This document shows, one piece after another, positions 26,848 to 34,879 of a DNA stretch of 64,000 nucleotides. A program made the position numbers and the translations under genes. Every line of letters starts with the position of its first letter. Position 1 is the first letter of the stretch. The notes under the pieces are model-generated. The model was given only the letters and a program-made list of their open reading frames with translations. It was not told the origin of the DNA and ran no database searches. The stretch spans positions 1 to 64,000 of the forward strand of contig JBCAXJ010000005.1 of NCBI GenBank assembly GCA_038534135.1. The letters run 5' to 3'. The stretch comes from Thermohalobaculum sp038534135 (GTDB lineage Bacteria; Pseudomonadota; Alphaproteobacteria; Rhodobacterales; Rhodobacteraceae).

Positions 26848-27990
26848 TCACCTCCCCGACGGGCTTTCCTCGGGAGATAACTTGCGCCGTCCGGCGATCT
26901 TGAACCGGTCGGCGGTCCCATACTCCTTCAACGCAACACCGGCGGCGAAGTCTCCGAAGGTTGGCCCGTGCTTGAACAGGTGGCCCGAACAACCGCCCGC
27001 GAATAGGAGGTTCTTGTGGTCAGGATGCCAATCCACGACGAAGTGGGTGTCCGGCGTCAGGATCACCTGGTTGAATTTCGAATCCACCACGCGCTGGCCG
27101 ACAAGCCCCGGCAGGCGGTCGCGGATGTAACTGCGGGTCTTCGAAAGGCTCTCGCGCCGGATCAGACGTTCGTCGTTGTTGATGTCGATTGGCTCGTTCG
27201 GGATCACGACGGCGGCCTTGACGCCCGAGCCTTCGGCCGAGGGCAGGCCGAACGAGCCTTTCCCGTGGTCTATCCAGCACGGCATGTGCGCGTGATCGAA
27301 CAGGTCCGATCCGTCCGGCGTCGAGGTATAGAGCACGTTGATGCCCATGATGACGCTGATCGGCCCCATGGTGCGGGGAAACATCTCCTCGACCCAAGGT
27401 CCCGTCGCCATGACGATCACGTCAGCCTGCAAAGGTTTGCCGTCGAGCATTGGGCGCTCGTGCGCGTCCGTCTCGACCCGCCCGCGTTTGACCGTGCCGC
27501 CGAGTTTTTCGAACAATTGCACGGTGGTGATGACTGCCCGGTGCGCCATGACCATCCCGGCCTCTGGCTCGTAGAGCGCATAGGCGATGTCGGGCGTGTG
27601 GAACTGCGGGAAGTGGTGGCCGATGTCATCGGCCTTGAAGCGGTGATACGGGACACCGACCTTCTCGAAGGTTTCGGGGGTCGAGTCCTCCCAATGGCAA
27701 TACCCTTCGGTCGCCAGGATCAACGCGCCGTTTTCGTAATAAAGCTTCTGCCCGGTCTCTGCCTCCAGCTCCATCCAGCGCAGGCGCGCGTCGCGGAACC
27801 AGCTTGTGTAGAACGCGTCACGGCCCGAGATCGCCCGCGCGACCCGGTTGTAGTCCGTGGAAGACGCTCGCGCGTGACCCGGTTCCCAGCGGTCGATCAG
27901 GGTCACCCTGGCGCCGCGCTTCTGCAAGGACAGTGCGGTCGACGCCCCGGCGATTCCGGCGCCGACAACGATGATTTCGGACTGCGGCAC
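26848..27990 (-). CDS. FAD-dependent amine oxidase, DAO/sarcosine-oxidase family
   Basis: A 380-residue flavoprotein. The N-terminal dinucleotide motif is VVGAGIAGASTALSLQKRGARV. The SSTDYNRVARAISG segment and the C-terminal FAGGCSGHLFKHGPTFGD are those of monomeric sarcosine oxidase/SolA-like enzymes, in which a Cys near the C-terminus binds FAD covalently (a Cys is present in GGCSGH). Such enzymes oxidise secondary or N-substituted amines to imines/aldehydes. It is divergent from the glutamine-synthetase-like/microcompartment operon, with a palindromic operator candidate between them. This suggests joint control and a role like PuuB, the gamma-glutamylputrescine oxidase (inference). Confidence 0.88.
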   Translation of the reverse strand: MPQSEIIVVGAGIAGASTALSLQKRGARVTLIDRWEPGHARASSTDYNRVARAISGRDAFYTSWFRDARLRWMELEAETGQKLYYENGALILATEGYCHWEDSTPETFEKVGVPYHRFKADDIGHHFPQFHTPDIAYALYEPEAGMVMAHRAVITTVQLFEKLGGTVKRGRVETDAHERPMLDGKPLQADVIVMATGPWVEEMFPRTMGPISVIMGINVLYTSTPDGSDLFDHAHMPCWIDHGKGSFGLPSAEGSGVKAAVVIPNEPIDINNDERLIRRESLSKTRSYIRDRLPGLVGQRVVDSKFNQVILTPDTHFVVDWHPDHKNLLFAGGCSGHLFKHGPTFGDFAAGVALKEYGTADRFKIAGRRKLSPEESPSGR

Positions 27991-28030
27991 CCGGCGGATT
28001 CCCTCTTGTCACATCTCTGTTCGCTGGATA

Positions 28031-28040
28031 CTGTATACAG
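28031..28040. promoter_or_regulatory. Palindromic operator candidate (GntR/FCD type) in the divergent promoter
   Basis: CTGTATACAG is a perfect 10-bp palindrome with a GTATAC core, the form often bound by FCD-group GntR regulators. It lies in the 127-bp gap between the divergent amine oxidase and microcompartment operons, inside an AT-rich patch that continues with AATACAAAAG. No regulator gene is adjacent, so the binding protein is not identified. Confidence 0.5.
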
Positions 28041-28117
28041 AATACAAAAGAGCCGCAAGCGCTCGACACCGACAGGACATCGCTTCTCCCGACGCGGGAA
28101 GGACAGGAGGGATCAGA

Positions 28118-29413
28118 ATGGCCGAGACCGATTTCAGCCTGCCAGATGGGACGCATACCGTTGTGCTCGGCGTCGGCGACCTGAATGGCATCATGCGCGG
28201 CAAGCGCATCCCGGCGACGCATTGGGACACGATCTGTAAATCCGGCAACGCGCTGTCGATCGCGCTGTTCGCGATCGACATGACCTGCGATGTCTGGGAC
28301 ACGCCCTATGTCAGCTTCGACAACGGTTACCCCGATTGTCACATCTTCCCGATGACCAGGCCCGCCACGATCCCGTGGGAGCCGGGGGTTGCCATGGCGA
28401 TGGCCCGGGCCGAGGGGATGGACCACAAGCCGGTGCCCATCGATCCGCGCACTGTGCTGATCGCGCAGGTTGACCGCGCGCAGGCGATGGGCTTCCAGGT
28501 CAAGGTTGGGACCGAGGTCGAGTTCTATCTGCTCGATCCCGAGACGAAGAAACCGCGCGACGCTGGTATCGGTGTTTATTCGTTGGACCGTGCGGCGGAG
28601 TTGGAGCACGTGCTCGGCCCGATCCGCCAGCAGATCAACGAGATGGGCATTCCGGTCGAGCAATCGAACCCGGAATATGCCGCCGGGCAGGTCGAGGTGA
28701 ACCTGCGCTACGGCGATGCGCTGGCGGCCGCTGATCGGTTGGTGATGTTCCGCTCGCTGGTCAAGCAGTTGGCGATGCAGCACGGTTATATGGCCACGTT
28801 CATGGCCAAGCCGTTTTTCGAGGAATCGGGCAACGGGTTCCACACCCACCATTCGCTGTGGAAGGACGGCGCCAATGTCTTCTCGGACGGCGGCAAACTG
28901 TCTGCGACGGGGCTGTCCTATCTAGCCGGGATGCAGGCGAAGATGCCGGAGATGGCGATCTGCGGGGCGACGACGCCCAACGCCTATCGCCGCTATCAGC
29001 CATTCAGTTTCTGCCCGACCAACACGACCTGGGGGATCGACAATCGCACGGTCGGTCTGCGCGTGATCCACGGGTCCGACAGCGCCGTGCGGGTCGAGAA
29101 GCGGACCGGGGCTGCCGACTGCAATCCGTATCTGCTGATTGCCGCCGAGATCGCGGCTGGGCTGGACGGGATCGAGCAAGGCATGACGCCGACGGCCGAG
29201 ACGACCGGAAATGGATACCTCGATGAAGAGGCGACGCCGCTTCCAGCCGATATCGCGACGGCGATCGAGCTGGCGCGTGGCTCGGACTGGCTGAAGGGCG
29301 TGCTGGGCGACTTGGTTCACGAGTTGCTGCTGCAACAGGCCGACCGCGAGGTCGAATTCGTCGCCTCCCAGGTCACGCCGGTCGAGGTCGACCGCTATCT
29401 CGGGAACTTCTGA
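28118..29413 (+). CDS. Glutamine-synthetase-family gamma-glutamyl ligase (PuuA-like)
   Basis: A 431-residue cytoplasmic ligase, shorter than housekeeping GlnA. The N-terminal beta-grasp has the PuuA-type DLNGIMRGKRIP. VGTEVEFYLLD and EQSNPEYAAGQVEVNLRY carry the metal-binding Glu residues. GNGFHTHHSLW holds the catalytic His, and VEKRTGAADCNPYLLIAAE is the end of the active site. Members join glutamate to an amine (putrescine, ethanolamine, isopropylamine) or make glutamine. The start has AGGAGGG upstream. It is the first gene of the microcompartment operon, 16 bp before the vertex protein, so a role in activating an amine is likely; the amine is unknown. Confidence 0.88.
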   Translation: MAETDFSLPDGTHTVVLGVGDLNGIMRGKRIPATHWDTICKSGNALSIALFAIDMTCDVWDTPYVSFDNGYPDCHIFPMTRPATIPWEPGVAMAMARAEGMDHKPVPIDPRTVLIAQVDRAQAMGFQVKVGTEVEFYLLDPETKKPRDAGIGVYSLDRAAELEHVLGPIRQQINEMGIPVEQSNPEYAAGQVEVNLRYGDALAAADRLVMFRSLVKQLAMQHGYMATFMAKPFFEESGNGFHTHHSLWKDGANVFSDGGKLSATGLSYLAGMQAKMPEMAICGATTPNAYRRYQPFSFCPTNTTWGIDNRTVGLRVIHGSDSAVRVEKRTGAADCNPYLLIAAEIAAGLDGIEQGMTPTAETTGNGYLDEEATPLPADIATAIELARGSDWLKGVLGDLVHELLLQQADREVEFVASQVTPVEVDRYLGNF

Positions 29414-29429
29414 GCATGACGCTGATCCA

Positions 29430-29723
29430 ATGAAACTTGGAACCGTCACCGGCACCATCGAAGCGACGGTCAAGGCCGCGGCTCTGTCCGGGCACACGCT
29501 GTTGCTCGTCGATCTGGTCGACGGCGCTGGGACGGTGGTGGAGCCAGCGCTGGTTGCGGTGGATGGCTGCGGTGCAGGGGTCGGCGATCAGGTGCTGGTG
29601 ACGCTGAATTCGGCCGCCCGGATGCCGTCCGGCACGGCGGGCACACCCACGGACGCGACTATCATTGCCATCGTCGACAAGGTCACGCTGGCGCAACCGA
29701 CTGCTAAGAAAAGGAAATCCTGA
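29430..29723 (+). CDS. Bacterial microcompartment vertex protein (EutN/CcmL, BMC-P)
   Basis: A 97-residue beta-barrel protein of the pentamer family that caps the corners of microcompartment shells. The N-terminus KLGTVTGTIEATVKAAALSGHTLLLV and the AVDGCGAGVGDQVLVTLNSAAR stretch are the family hallmarks (usually AVDxVGAGxGE-V). It has the normal length with a basic tail KKRKS. It is one of three shell genes in this operon. Confidence 0.93.
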   Translation: MKLGTVTGTIEATVKAAALSGHTLLLVDLVDGAGTVVEPALVAVDGCGAGVGDQVLVTLNSAARMPSGTAGTPTDATIIAIVDKVTLAQPTAKKRKS

Positions 29724-29724
29724 C

Positions 29725-30015
29725 ATGGCGCAAGCATTGGGGATGATTGAAACGCGCGGCCTGGTGGCTGCGATCGAAGCGGCGGACGCGATGGTCAAGG
29801 CGGCCTCGGTCAGCATTGTCAGCCAGACGAAATCCGGTGGCGGGTTGATCTCGACGCTGGTGCGTGGCGAGGTCGGTGCCGTGAAGGCGGCGACGGACGC
29901 GGGCTCGGTCGCGGCGAACAAGGTTGGCGATGTCGTGGCGGTCCACGTGATCCCGCGCCCGCATGACGAGGTCGAGACGCTGATTGGCAATATCGGCGGC
30001 GGCTCGGCCGAGTAG
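29725..30015 (+). CDS. Bacterial microcompartment hexameric shell protein (BMC-H)
   Basis: A 96-residue single BMC-domain protein: ALGMIETRGLVAAIEAADAM at the N-terminus, KAASV, then VRGEVGAVKAATDAGS and the ending VHVIPRPHDEVE. This is the close pattern of EutM/PduA/CcmK hexamers that tile the shell facets. It lies just after the vertex gene. A stem-loop follows before the next gene. Confidence 0.95.
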   Translation: MAQALGMIETRGLVAAIEAADAMVKAASVSIVSQTKSGGGLISTLVRGEVGAVKAATDAGSVAANKVGDVVAVHVIPRPHDEVETLIGNIGGGSAE

Positions 30016-30017
30016 TC

Positions 30018-30038
30018 GGGTGGGCTCAAAACCCACCC
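30018..30038 (+). repeat. Intercistronic stem-loop after the BMC-H gene
   Basis: GGGTGGG and CCCACCC form a 7-bp stem around a 7-base loop (CTCAAAA). It begins 2 bp after the BMC-H stop and ends 25 bp before the next gene. No T run follows, so it is unlikely to be a full terminator. It may protect the 3' end of the shell-protein message or be a REP-like palindrome. Confidence 0.55.
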
Positions 30039-30063
30039 TGTGCCTGTTTCGGGTTCAGGTCTG

Positions 30064-31227
30064 ATGAGCAGCTTTTCCGACTTCGCGGACGCGATGGCAT
30101 CGCCCCGGCCCGCGGTGGTGCCTGAGGCGCGTGCCTTCCAGCGTGTTGCCGTTCTGGGCGGTGGGCCCGAGGCGCGGATGCTGGCCGCGATTGCCTTGTC
30201 CGAGGGGGCCGAGGTCACGCTGTTTTCGGCTTACGGTGCAGAACTGGAGGCGATGGCGTCGGGGATTACACTACGTGGCGTCGGGCCGGTGGGCTCGTAT
30301 CAGGTGAACGCGGACGCTGCGCCATCCGTCAAGACGATGGCCGAGTTGGACGCCGCGGTGCGGGGCGCGGATCTGATCTTCCTGACCGGGCCGGTGCACA
30401 AGCAGCGGACCTATGCGATGGTGCTGGCCGATCATCTGTCCGATGGTCAGGTGCTGGTGGTGGCACCGGGGCGGACGTTCGCCGCGCTGGAGACGCGCTG
30501 GATGCTTGGCATCGGGGGGTGTTCTGCCGAAGTCACGATTGGCGAAGCGCCAATACCGTTCTGGTTCGACGCCGCTGGTGCCACGCTGATCCTTTCGCAA
30601 GCGTCCGGTCCGCGCGGACTGTTGCCGGGACATCAGCCGGATCTCTGTGCCGGTATGAATACCTTGCTGCCCGGGACAACTGGCGTGTTGGATGTGTTGC
30701 GGTCCAGCTTCGCAGATGGCTCAGGACTAGTCGAGGTGCCGGCAGTGTTGCTGGGTGGTCCTGCTGTTGAGGACGGTGGGCCGAAGATCCCGATGGGCGG
30801 CACGCCGCTGCCGGAGAACCGGACCTTCCGCAACCTGATCGGTCCGCAGCATCTGACGGTGATCGAAGATCTGGCCGATGAACGTCGCGAGGTTGCGCGC
30901 CGGTTCGGAATCCGCGATCTGCCCACGACCGATGGCTGGCTCGATGTCCATGCTGGTGCCCCGTCTGGCGAGGGTGCTCGGCCCGTCCCGGATCTGGCGC
31001 ATTCGCACGCCATGCTGCGCGATGCGGTGATCGGCTCGCTCGTGCCACTCACGTCGGCGGCGCGGCTCGCCGGCGTTGCGTCGCCCGCGACAGAGGCGAT
31101 GATCGCGCTCGCATCCTCGGTCCTGAAGGCTGATCTTGCCACTGCCGGTCGCAAGCTGCTTGCGATGGGGATCGATGGTCCAGATATCGACACGGCGCGC
31201 CGGGCGCTGGAGGCGGCGGTGCGCTGA
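30064..31227 (+). CDS. NAD(P)-binding dehydrogenase, opine/ketopantoate-reductase-like
   Basis: A 387-residue protein. A Rossmann motif lies near residue 35 (VAVLGGGPEARMLAAIALSEGAEV). The C-terminal half is helical, from about residue 190, as in octopine dehydrogenase and 6-phosphogluconate-dehydrogenase-like enzymes that reduce imines or keto acids. It is translationally coupled to the aldehyde dehydrogenase (TGATG). The family assignment is by fold; the substrate is unknown. In this operon it could reduce or form an imine or alpha-keto intermediate. Confidence 0.65.
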   Translation: MSSFSDFADAMASPRPAVVPEARAFQRVAVLGGGPEARMLAAIALSEGAEVTLFSAYGAELEAMASGITLRGVGPVGSYQVNADAAPSVKTMAELDAAVRGADLIFLTGPVHKQRTYAMVLADHLSDGQVLVVAPGRTFAALETRWMLGIGGCSAEVTIGEAPIPFWFDAAGATLILSQASGPRGLLPGHQPDLCAGMNTLLPGTTGVLDVLRSSFADGSGLVEVPAVLLGGPAVEDGGPKIPMGGTPLPENRTFRNLIGPQHLTVIEDLADERREVARRFGIRDLPTTDGWLDVHAGAPSGEGARPVPDLAHSHAMLRDAVIGSLVPLTSAARLAGVASPATEAMIALASSVLKADLATAGRKLLAMGIDGPDIDTARRALEAAVR

Positions 31228-32606
31228 TGGATGCCGACCTGAAGTCCATCGCCGCCGCGCGCGAGGCTGCCGAGACGGCCTTCAAGGCGTATCAACAGTT
31301 CCTCGGCACGGATCCGAAGCACATCGATGCAATCGTCGATGCCATGGCGCGCGCGATCGAGCGGGAGGCCAAGCGTCTGGGCGAGCTCGCGGTCGCGGAG
31401 ACCGGCTATGGCAACGTCCCCGACAAGCGGGTCAAGAACCTGTTCAACGCGCTGTCGGTCGCCGATTGGCTGCGAGACGTCACGACGCTGGGCGTGCTCT
31501 GGCGCGATGACGCAACGAAGATCTGTGCGATTGGCGAGCCGATGGGCGTCGTGGCGGCGCTGATCCCGGTCACGAACCCGACCTCGACGATCATCTACAA
31601 GGTGTTGAGCGCGGTGAAGGCGGGCAATGCCATTGTCTGCGCGCCGCATCCGCGTGGCGTGCGCTGCGGGATCGAGACGACGCGGATCATGGCTGAGACG
31701 GCCGAGGCGATGGGTGCGCCCAAGGGACTGATCCAGTGCATGTCGGATGTGACGATCCAGGGCACGGGGGAACTTATGCGTCACCGCCGGACCTCGGTCG
31801 TGATGGCGACAGGCGGCCCGGCGATGGTTCGCGCGGCCTATTCCTCGGGCAAGCCAACGCTCGCGGTCGGAGCGGGGAACGTGCCATGCTACGTCCATCG
31901 CTCAAAGGCCGGAGAGATCGGCGAGGTTGCCGAGCAGATCGTCACGTCGAAAGCCTTCGACTACGGCACGGCCTGTGTTTCGGAACAGGCGGTAATCGCC
32001 GACAAGCCGGTCGCCCGGGAATTGCGGCATGAGTTGAAGCTGCGCGGCGCATATTTCATGACGCCTGCCGAAGCCGACCGGCTGGCGGGGGTGATCTTTC
32101 ACGGGCGCCAGCAGATGAACCCGGAGCGCGTTGGACAGTCGCCACAGGCCTTGGCCGATGCGGCAGGGTTCTCGATTCCGCCGAAGACGCGATGTCTGGT
32201 GAGCGAGGAGAGCGAGATCGGTTGGCAACGCCCCTTGTCCGCGGAGAAACTGAACCCGGTGCTGGCGTTCTTCGAGGCGCGCGACGCAGATCACGGGATC
32301 GAGTTGTCCCACGCGATCGCGACGTTCGAAGGCTGGGGCCATTCCTCGGTCATCCACTGCGATGACCCGGGCATCGTCGCGCGATTTGCGACCGTTCCCA
32401 CCGGTCGCGTGCTGGTCAACACGCCTGCGATCATGGGCGGGATGGGATATTCGACCGATCTTGAGCCCAGCTTCATGCTGGGGACGGGGACGTGGTCGGG
32501 GTCGATCACCTCGGACAATGTGACGGCACTGCATCTGATCAATATCAAGCGCGTGGCCTACGAGAACCGCCCCTGGCGCGACATCTACGAGGAGTACGGT
32601 GAATGA
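31227..32606 (+). CDS. Microcompartment-type acylating aldehyde dehydrogenase (EutE/PduP family)
   Basis: A 459-residue NAD+- and CoA-dependent aldehyde dehydrogenase. It has the PVTNPTSTIIYKVLSAVKAGNA segment, PTLAVGAGNVPCYVH, and the catalytic Cys at residue 250 in FDYGTACVSEQAV, the pattern of the AdhE/EutE/PduP branch that forms acyl-CoA. It is the signature enzyme of metabolosomes. It starts inside the stop of the preceding gene and overlaps the next shell gene by 4 bp (ATGA). No phosphotransacylase or alcohol dehydrogenase is in the window. Confidence 0.9.
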   Translation: MDADLKSIAAAREAAETAFKAYQQFLGTDPKHIDAIVDAMARAIEREAKRLGELAVAETGYGNVPDKRVKNLFNALSVADWLRDVTTLGVLWRDDATKICAIGEPMGVVAALIPVTNPTSTIIYKVLSAVKAGNAIVCAPHPRGVRCGIETTRIMAETAEAMGAPKGLIQCMSDVTIQGTGELMRHRRTSVVMATGGPAMVRAAYSSGKPTLAVGAGNVPCYVHRSKAGEIGEVAEQIVTSKAFDYGTACVSEQAVIADKPVARELRHELKLRGAYFMTPAEADRLAGVIFHGRQQMNPERVGQSPQALADAAGFSIPPKTRCLVSEESEIGWQRPLSAEKLNPVLAFFEARDADHGIELSHAIATFEGWGHSSVIHCDDPGIVARFATVPTGRVLVNTPAIMGGMGYSTDLEPSFMLGTGTWSGSITSDNVTALHLINIKRVAYENRPWRDIYEEYGE

Positions 32607-33238
32607 GTGACCTGACCATCCGCGCCCTCGTGCAGATCGACAACCTGCAACCGAAGTTCGCCGCCTACAACGGTGCGACGGTGCAGGGCTCGGTGCCGCT
32701 TTCGGGCGATACAATCCTGATTGGCGAGATCGCGCCGGGCAACGGTGTGTTTTCGCTCATTGACCGGGCATTGAAGGCGTCCTCGTGCGAAGCGACAAGC
32801 CAGATCGTGGAACGTGAGTTCGGCTTTTTCATCCTCCGCAGTCCGTCCAATGCCGAGGTGTCGGCGGCGCGCGACGCCATTCTGGCCGAGTTGGGGGCGT
32901 CGATGACCGACCGGACGAAGCCGTCGGTGGCGTCGACGCAGATCATCACCTCGGTCGAGCCTTATCAGGCGCAGTTGCTGAACAAGTGGCGCAAGGGGGC
33001 TTTGGTGGTGCCGGGGCAGACGCTCGGGATCATCGAGTGCGCACCTGCCGCTTACATCTCGATCGCAGCGAACGAGGCCGAGAAGTCCGCTGATATCGAC
33101 ATTGTCGAGGTGCGTGCCGTGGGCCGGTTCGGGCGGCTGTTCATCTCGGGCAGTGAGGACAGCGTGAAGACCGCCGTCGAAGGTGCGATTGCCGGGATCG
33201 AAACCGTCGAGGGCCGGCAAGAGAGCAAGACCCCCTGA
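32603..33238 (+). CDS. Tandem-domain microcompartment shell protein (BMC-T)
   Basis: A 211-residue protein with two BMC domains in series, which would form pseudohexameric trimers. The first half has APGNGVFSLIDRALKASSCE. The second, after about residue 105, begins TQIITSVEPYQAQLLN and contains GIIECAPAAYISIAANEAEKS. Trimers of this class often have larger pores for cofactors or bulky metabolites. It overlaps both neighbours by a few bases. Confidence 0.85.
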   Translation: MSDLTIRALVQIDNLQPKFAAYNGATVQGSVPLSGDTILIGEIAPGNGVFSLIDRALKASSCEATSQIVEREFGFFILRSPSNAEVSAARDAILAELGASMTDRTKPSVASTQIITSVEPYQAQLLNKWRKGALVVPGQTLGIIECAPAAYISIAANEAEKSADIDIVEVRAVGRFGRLFISGSEDSVKTAVEGAIAGIETVEGRQESKTP

Positions 33239-34416
33239 TGGCCCGGGTCATCGGCGCGGAACACATCGAAGCGGCGCGCGCCAGTGGTCGTCAGCGCCTC
33301 GAGGTCCTGCCCGGCGACATCGTGACGGATCTGGCACGGGACAGTGCGGCGCGATTGGGGATCGCCTTGGTGGATGGTCCGCTGGAGCGCCCGGTGGTTG
33401 CGCGCACTGACGGCAACACGGCGATGCGCAGGGCGTTGACCCGGCGGGCGCCGCGATGGGTGGCGCCGCGCGTGGAGCGGGCGCGCGAGCCGCGTCGGTT
33501 GCGCAAGCTCGCACTGGTCGGTGCCGGAGGCGTCGGCGGCACCGTCGCGCACTTGGCGGCGAATGCTGATCTGGCTGCCGAGATTGCGCTGATCGATGTC
33601 GCGCCGGGACTGGCCGAGGCAACGGCGCTGGACCTGATGCACGCAGCGGGGATCACGCGGTCTGCGTGTCGGGTCACCGGCAACCAGGATCTTGCGAATG
33701 TGGCCGGTGCTGAATTGGTGGTCGTCACCGCGGGACGCCCGAGGACACCGGGGATGAGCCGCACCGATCTGATCGGCGTGAATGCCCGCGTGATCCGAGC
33801 GGCTGCCGAGGCGATCAAGACGCAGGCGCCCGAGGCCATCGTGATCGTTGTCACCAATCCGCTGGATGAAATGACGACCGAGATGCTTCGCGCCACCGGT
33901 TTCCCGCGCGAGCGGGTTCTGGGCATGGCGGGTACGCTGGATTCCAGCCGGTTTCGGGTCTCGTTGGCAAAAGCCGCCGGGGTCGATCCGGCGGATGTGC
34001 AGGCGGTCACATTTGGCAGCCACGGCGACGAAATGGCGCCGATCCCGTCGCAATCGACGATCAAGGGCCGCCCGCTGGAGGTTTTCCTGACGCAAGAGGC
34101 CATCGAGGCCTGCGTTCGAGATGCGATCACGGGCGGTGGTCAGGTCGTGGCGCTCAAGAAGACCGGGTCCGCCACGCTGGCGCCTGCTCATGCAACGATT
34201 GAACTGATCGACCACATCCGGGGCGCACGCGCAGGGTGGGTGCCGTGTTCCGTGCTGTTGCAGGGTGAGTACGGCATCCGGGACGTGGTTCTAGGCGTGC
34301 CGTGCCATCTGGGGGCGAAGGGGCTGATCGAGGTCGAGGACCTGCGACTGACGGATGCCGAGCGCGCATCGTTGAACGCGGCCGGCGACGCGATCCGCGC
34401 AAGGTTGGCGGAATGA
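33238..34416 (+). CDS. Malate/lactate-dehydrogenase-like enzyme with BMC-type N-terminal extension
   Basis: A 392-residue protein. Residues 89-392 are a malate/lactate dehydrogenase: Rossmann motif LVGAGGVGG at about 94-101, the substrate loop AGRPRTPGMSRTDL with the Arg typical of malate enzymes, VTNPLDEMT, and catalytic His in GSHGDEM. Residues 1-50 (VIGAEHIEAARASGRQRL, then VTDLARDSAARLGIALVD) resemble the short helical and LARxxAxxLGI elements found at the ends of microcompartment cargo enzymes. An Arg-rich linker (about 64-90) joins the two. Recycling NADH inside the shell is a reasonable inference. Confidence 0.8.
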   Translation: MARVIGAEHIEAARASGRQRLEVLPGDIVTDLARDSAARLGIALVDGPLERPVVARTDGNTAMRRALTRRAPRWVAPRVERAREPRRLRKLALVGAGGVGGTVAHLAANADLAAEIALIDVAPGLAEATALDLMHAAGITRSACRVTGNQDLANVAGAELVVVTAGRPRTPGMSRTDLIGVNARVIRAAAEAIKTQAPEAIVIVVTNPLDEMTTEMLRATGFPRERVLGMAGTLDSSRFRVSLAKAAGVDPADVQAVTFGSHGDEMAPIPSQSTIKGRPLEVFLTQEAIEACVRDAITGGGQVVALKKTGSATLAPAHATIELIDHIRGARAGWVPCSVLLQGEYGIRDVVLGVPCHLGAKGLIEVEDLRLTDAERASLNAAGDAIRARLAE

Positions 34417-34434
34417 AGTACAGACGTGCGACCC

Positions 34435-34455
34435 GGATGGGCGAGGCGCCCATCC
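34435..34455 (+). repeat. REP-like perfect palindrome between the MDH-like and RidA genes
   Basis: GGATGGGCG and CGCCCATCC form a perfect 9-bp stem with a 3-base loop (AGG), followed by TACGG. It lies 18 bp after the MDH-like stop and 13 bp before the RidA start. With no T run it looks like an extragenic palindromic element more than a terminator. Confidence 0.55.
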
Positions 34456-34468
34456 TACGGGACGGCTC

Positions 34469-34879
34469 GTGACAGTCGAGATCTTCAAGTCGGGAGGGCG
34501 GCTGGAGGGCATCGGCGCCTATTCGCGGGCCAAGCGGGTCGGGCCTTTTGTATATGTCGCAGGCACCACGGCGGTTGAACCCTCGGGCAAGCTCCACGCG
34601 CCTGGGGATGCCTATGCCCAGTCAGTCTATATCCTTGGCCGGATCGAGGACGCCCTGCGCGCTGTTGGGGCAGAGATGCGCCATGTGGTCCGGACGCGGG
34701 CCTATCTGACGAGCCTGTCGGAGCATGGGCCGGGGTTCATCCGCGCTCATGGAGAGGTCTTCGCCGGGATTGATCCGGTGTCTTGTGGCGTGGAGTGCGG
34801 GCTGAACCAGCCGGGCATGGTCGTCGAGATCGAGGCGGATGCAGTGATCCATGACGCCGATGGCAAGATCGGTTATTGA
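34469..34879 (+). CDS. RidA-family protein (enamine/imine deaminase-like)
   Basis: A 136-residue protein of the RidA/YjgF family, which forms trimers and hydrolyses reactive enamines/imines made by PLP enzymes and amine oxidases. It has the typical AYSRAKRVGPFVYVAGT start. The conserved Arg of the active site fits in VVRTRAYLTS, and the ending is VVEIEADAVI. The start is a GTG. It closes the microcompartment operon, and its stop overlaps the stop of the convergent Rieske gene by 7 bp. Confidence 0.85.
   Translation: MTVEIFKSGGRLEGIGAYSRAKRVGPFVYVAGTTAVEPSGKLHAPGDAYAQSVYILGRIEDALRAVGAEMRHVVRTRAYLTSLSEHGPGFIRAHGEVFAGIDPVSCGVECGLNQPGMVVEIEADAVIHDADGKIGY

Noticed and set aside
27016..28239. 407-codon plus-strand frame over the FAD oxidase
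   Set aside because: No recognisable domains; the minus strand has the FAD motif and family C-terminus.
28118..34879. Calling the shell locus an ethanolamine (eut) or propanediol (pdu) operon
   Set aside because: No ammonia-lyase, diol dehydratase, reactivase or phosphotransacylase gene is present; only shell and aldehyde dehydrogenase genes are shared.
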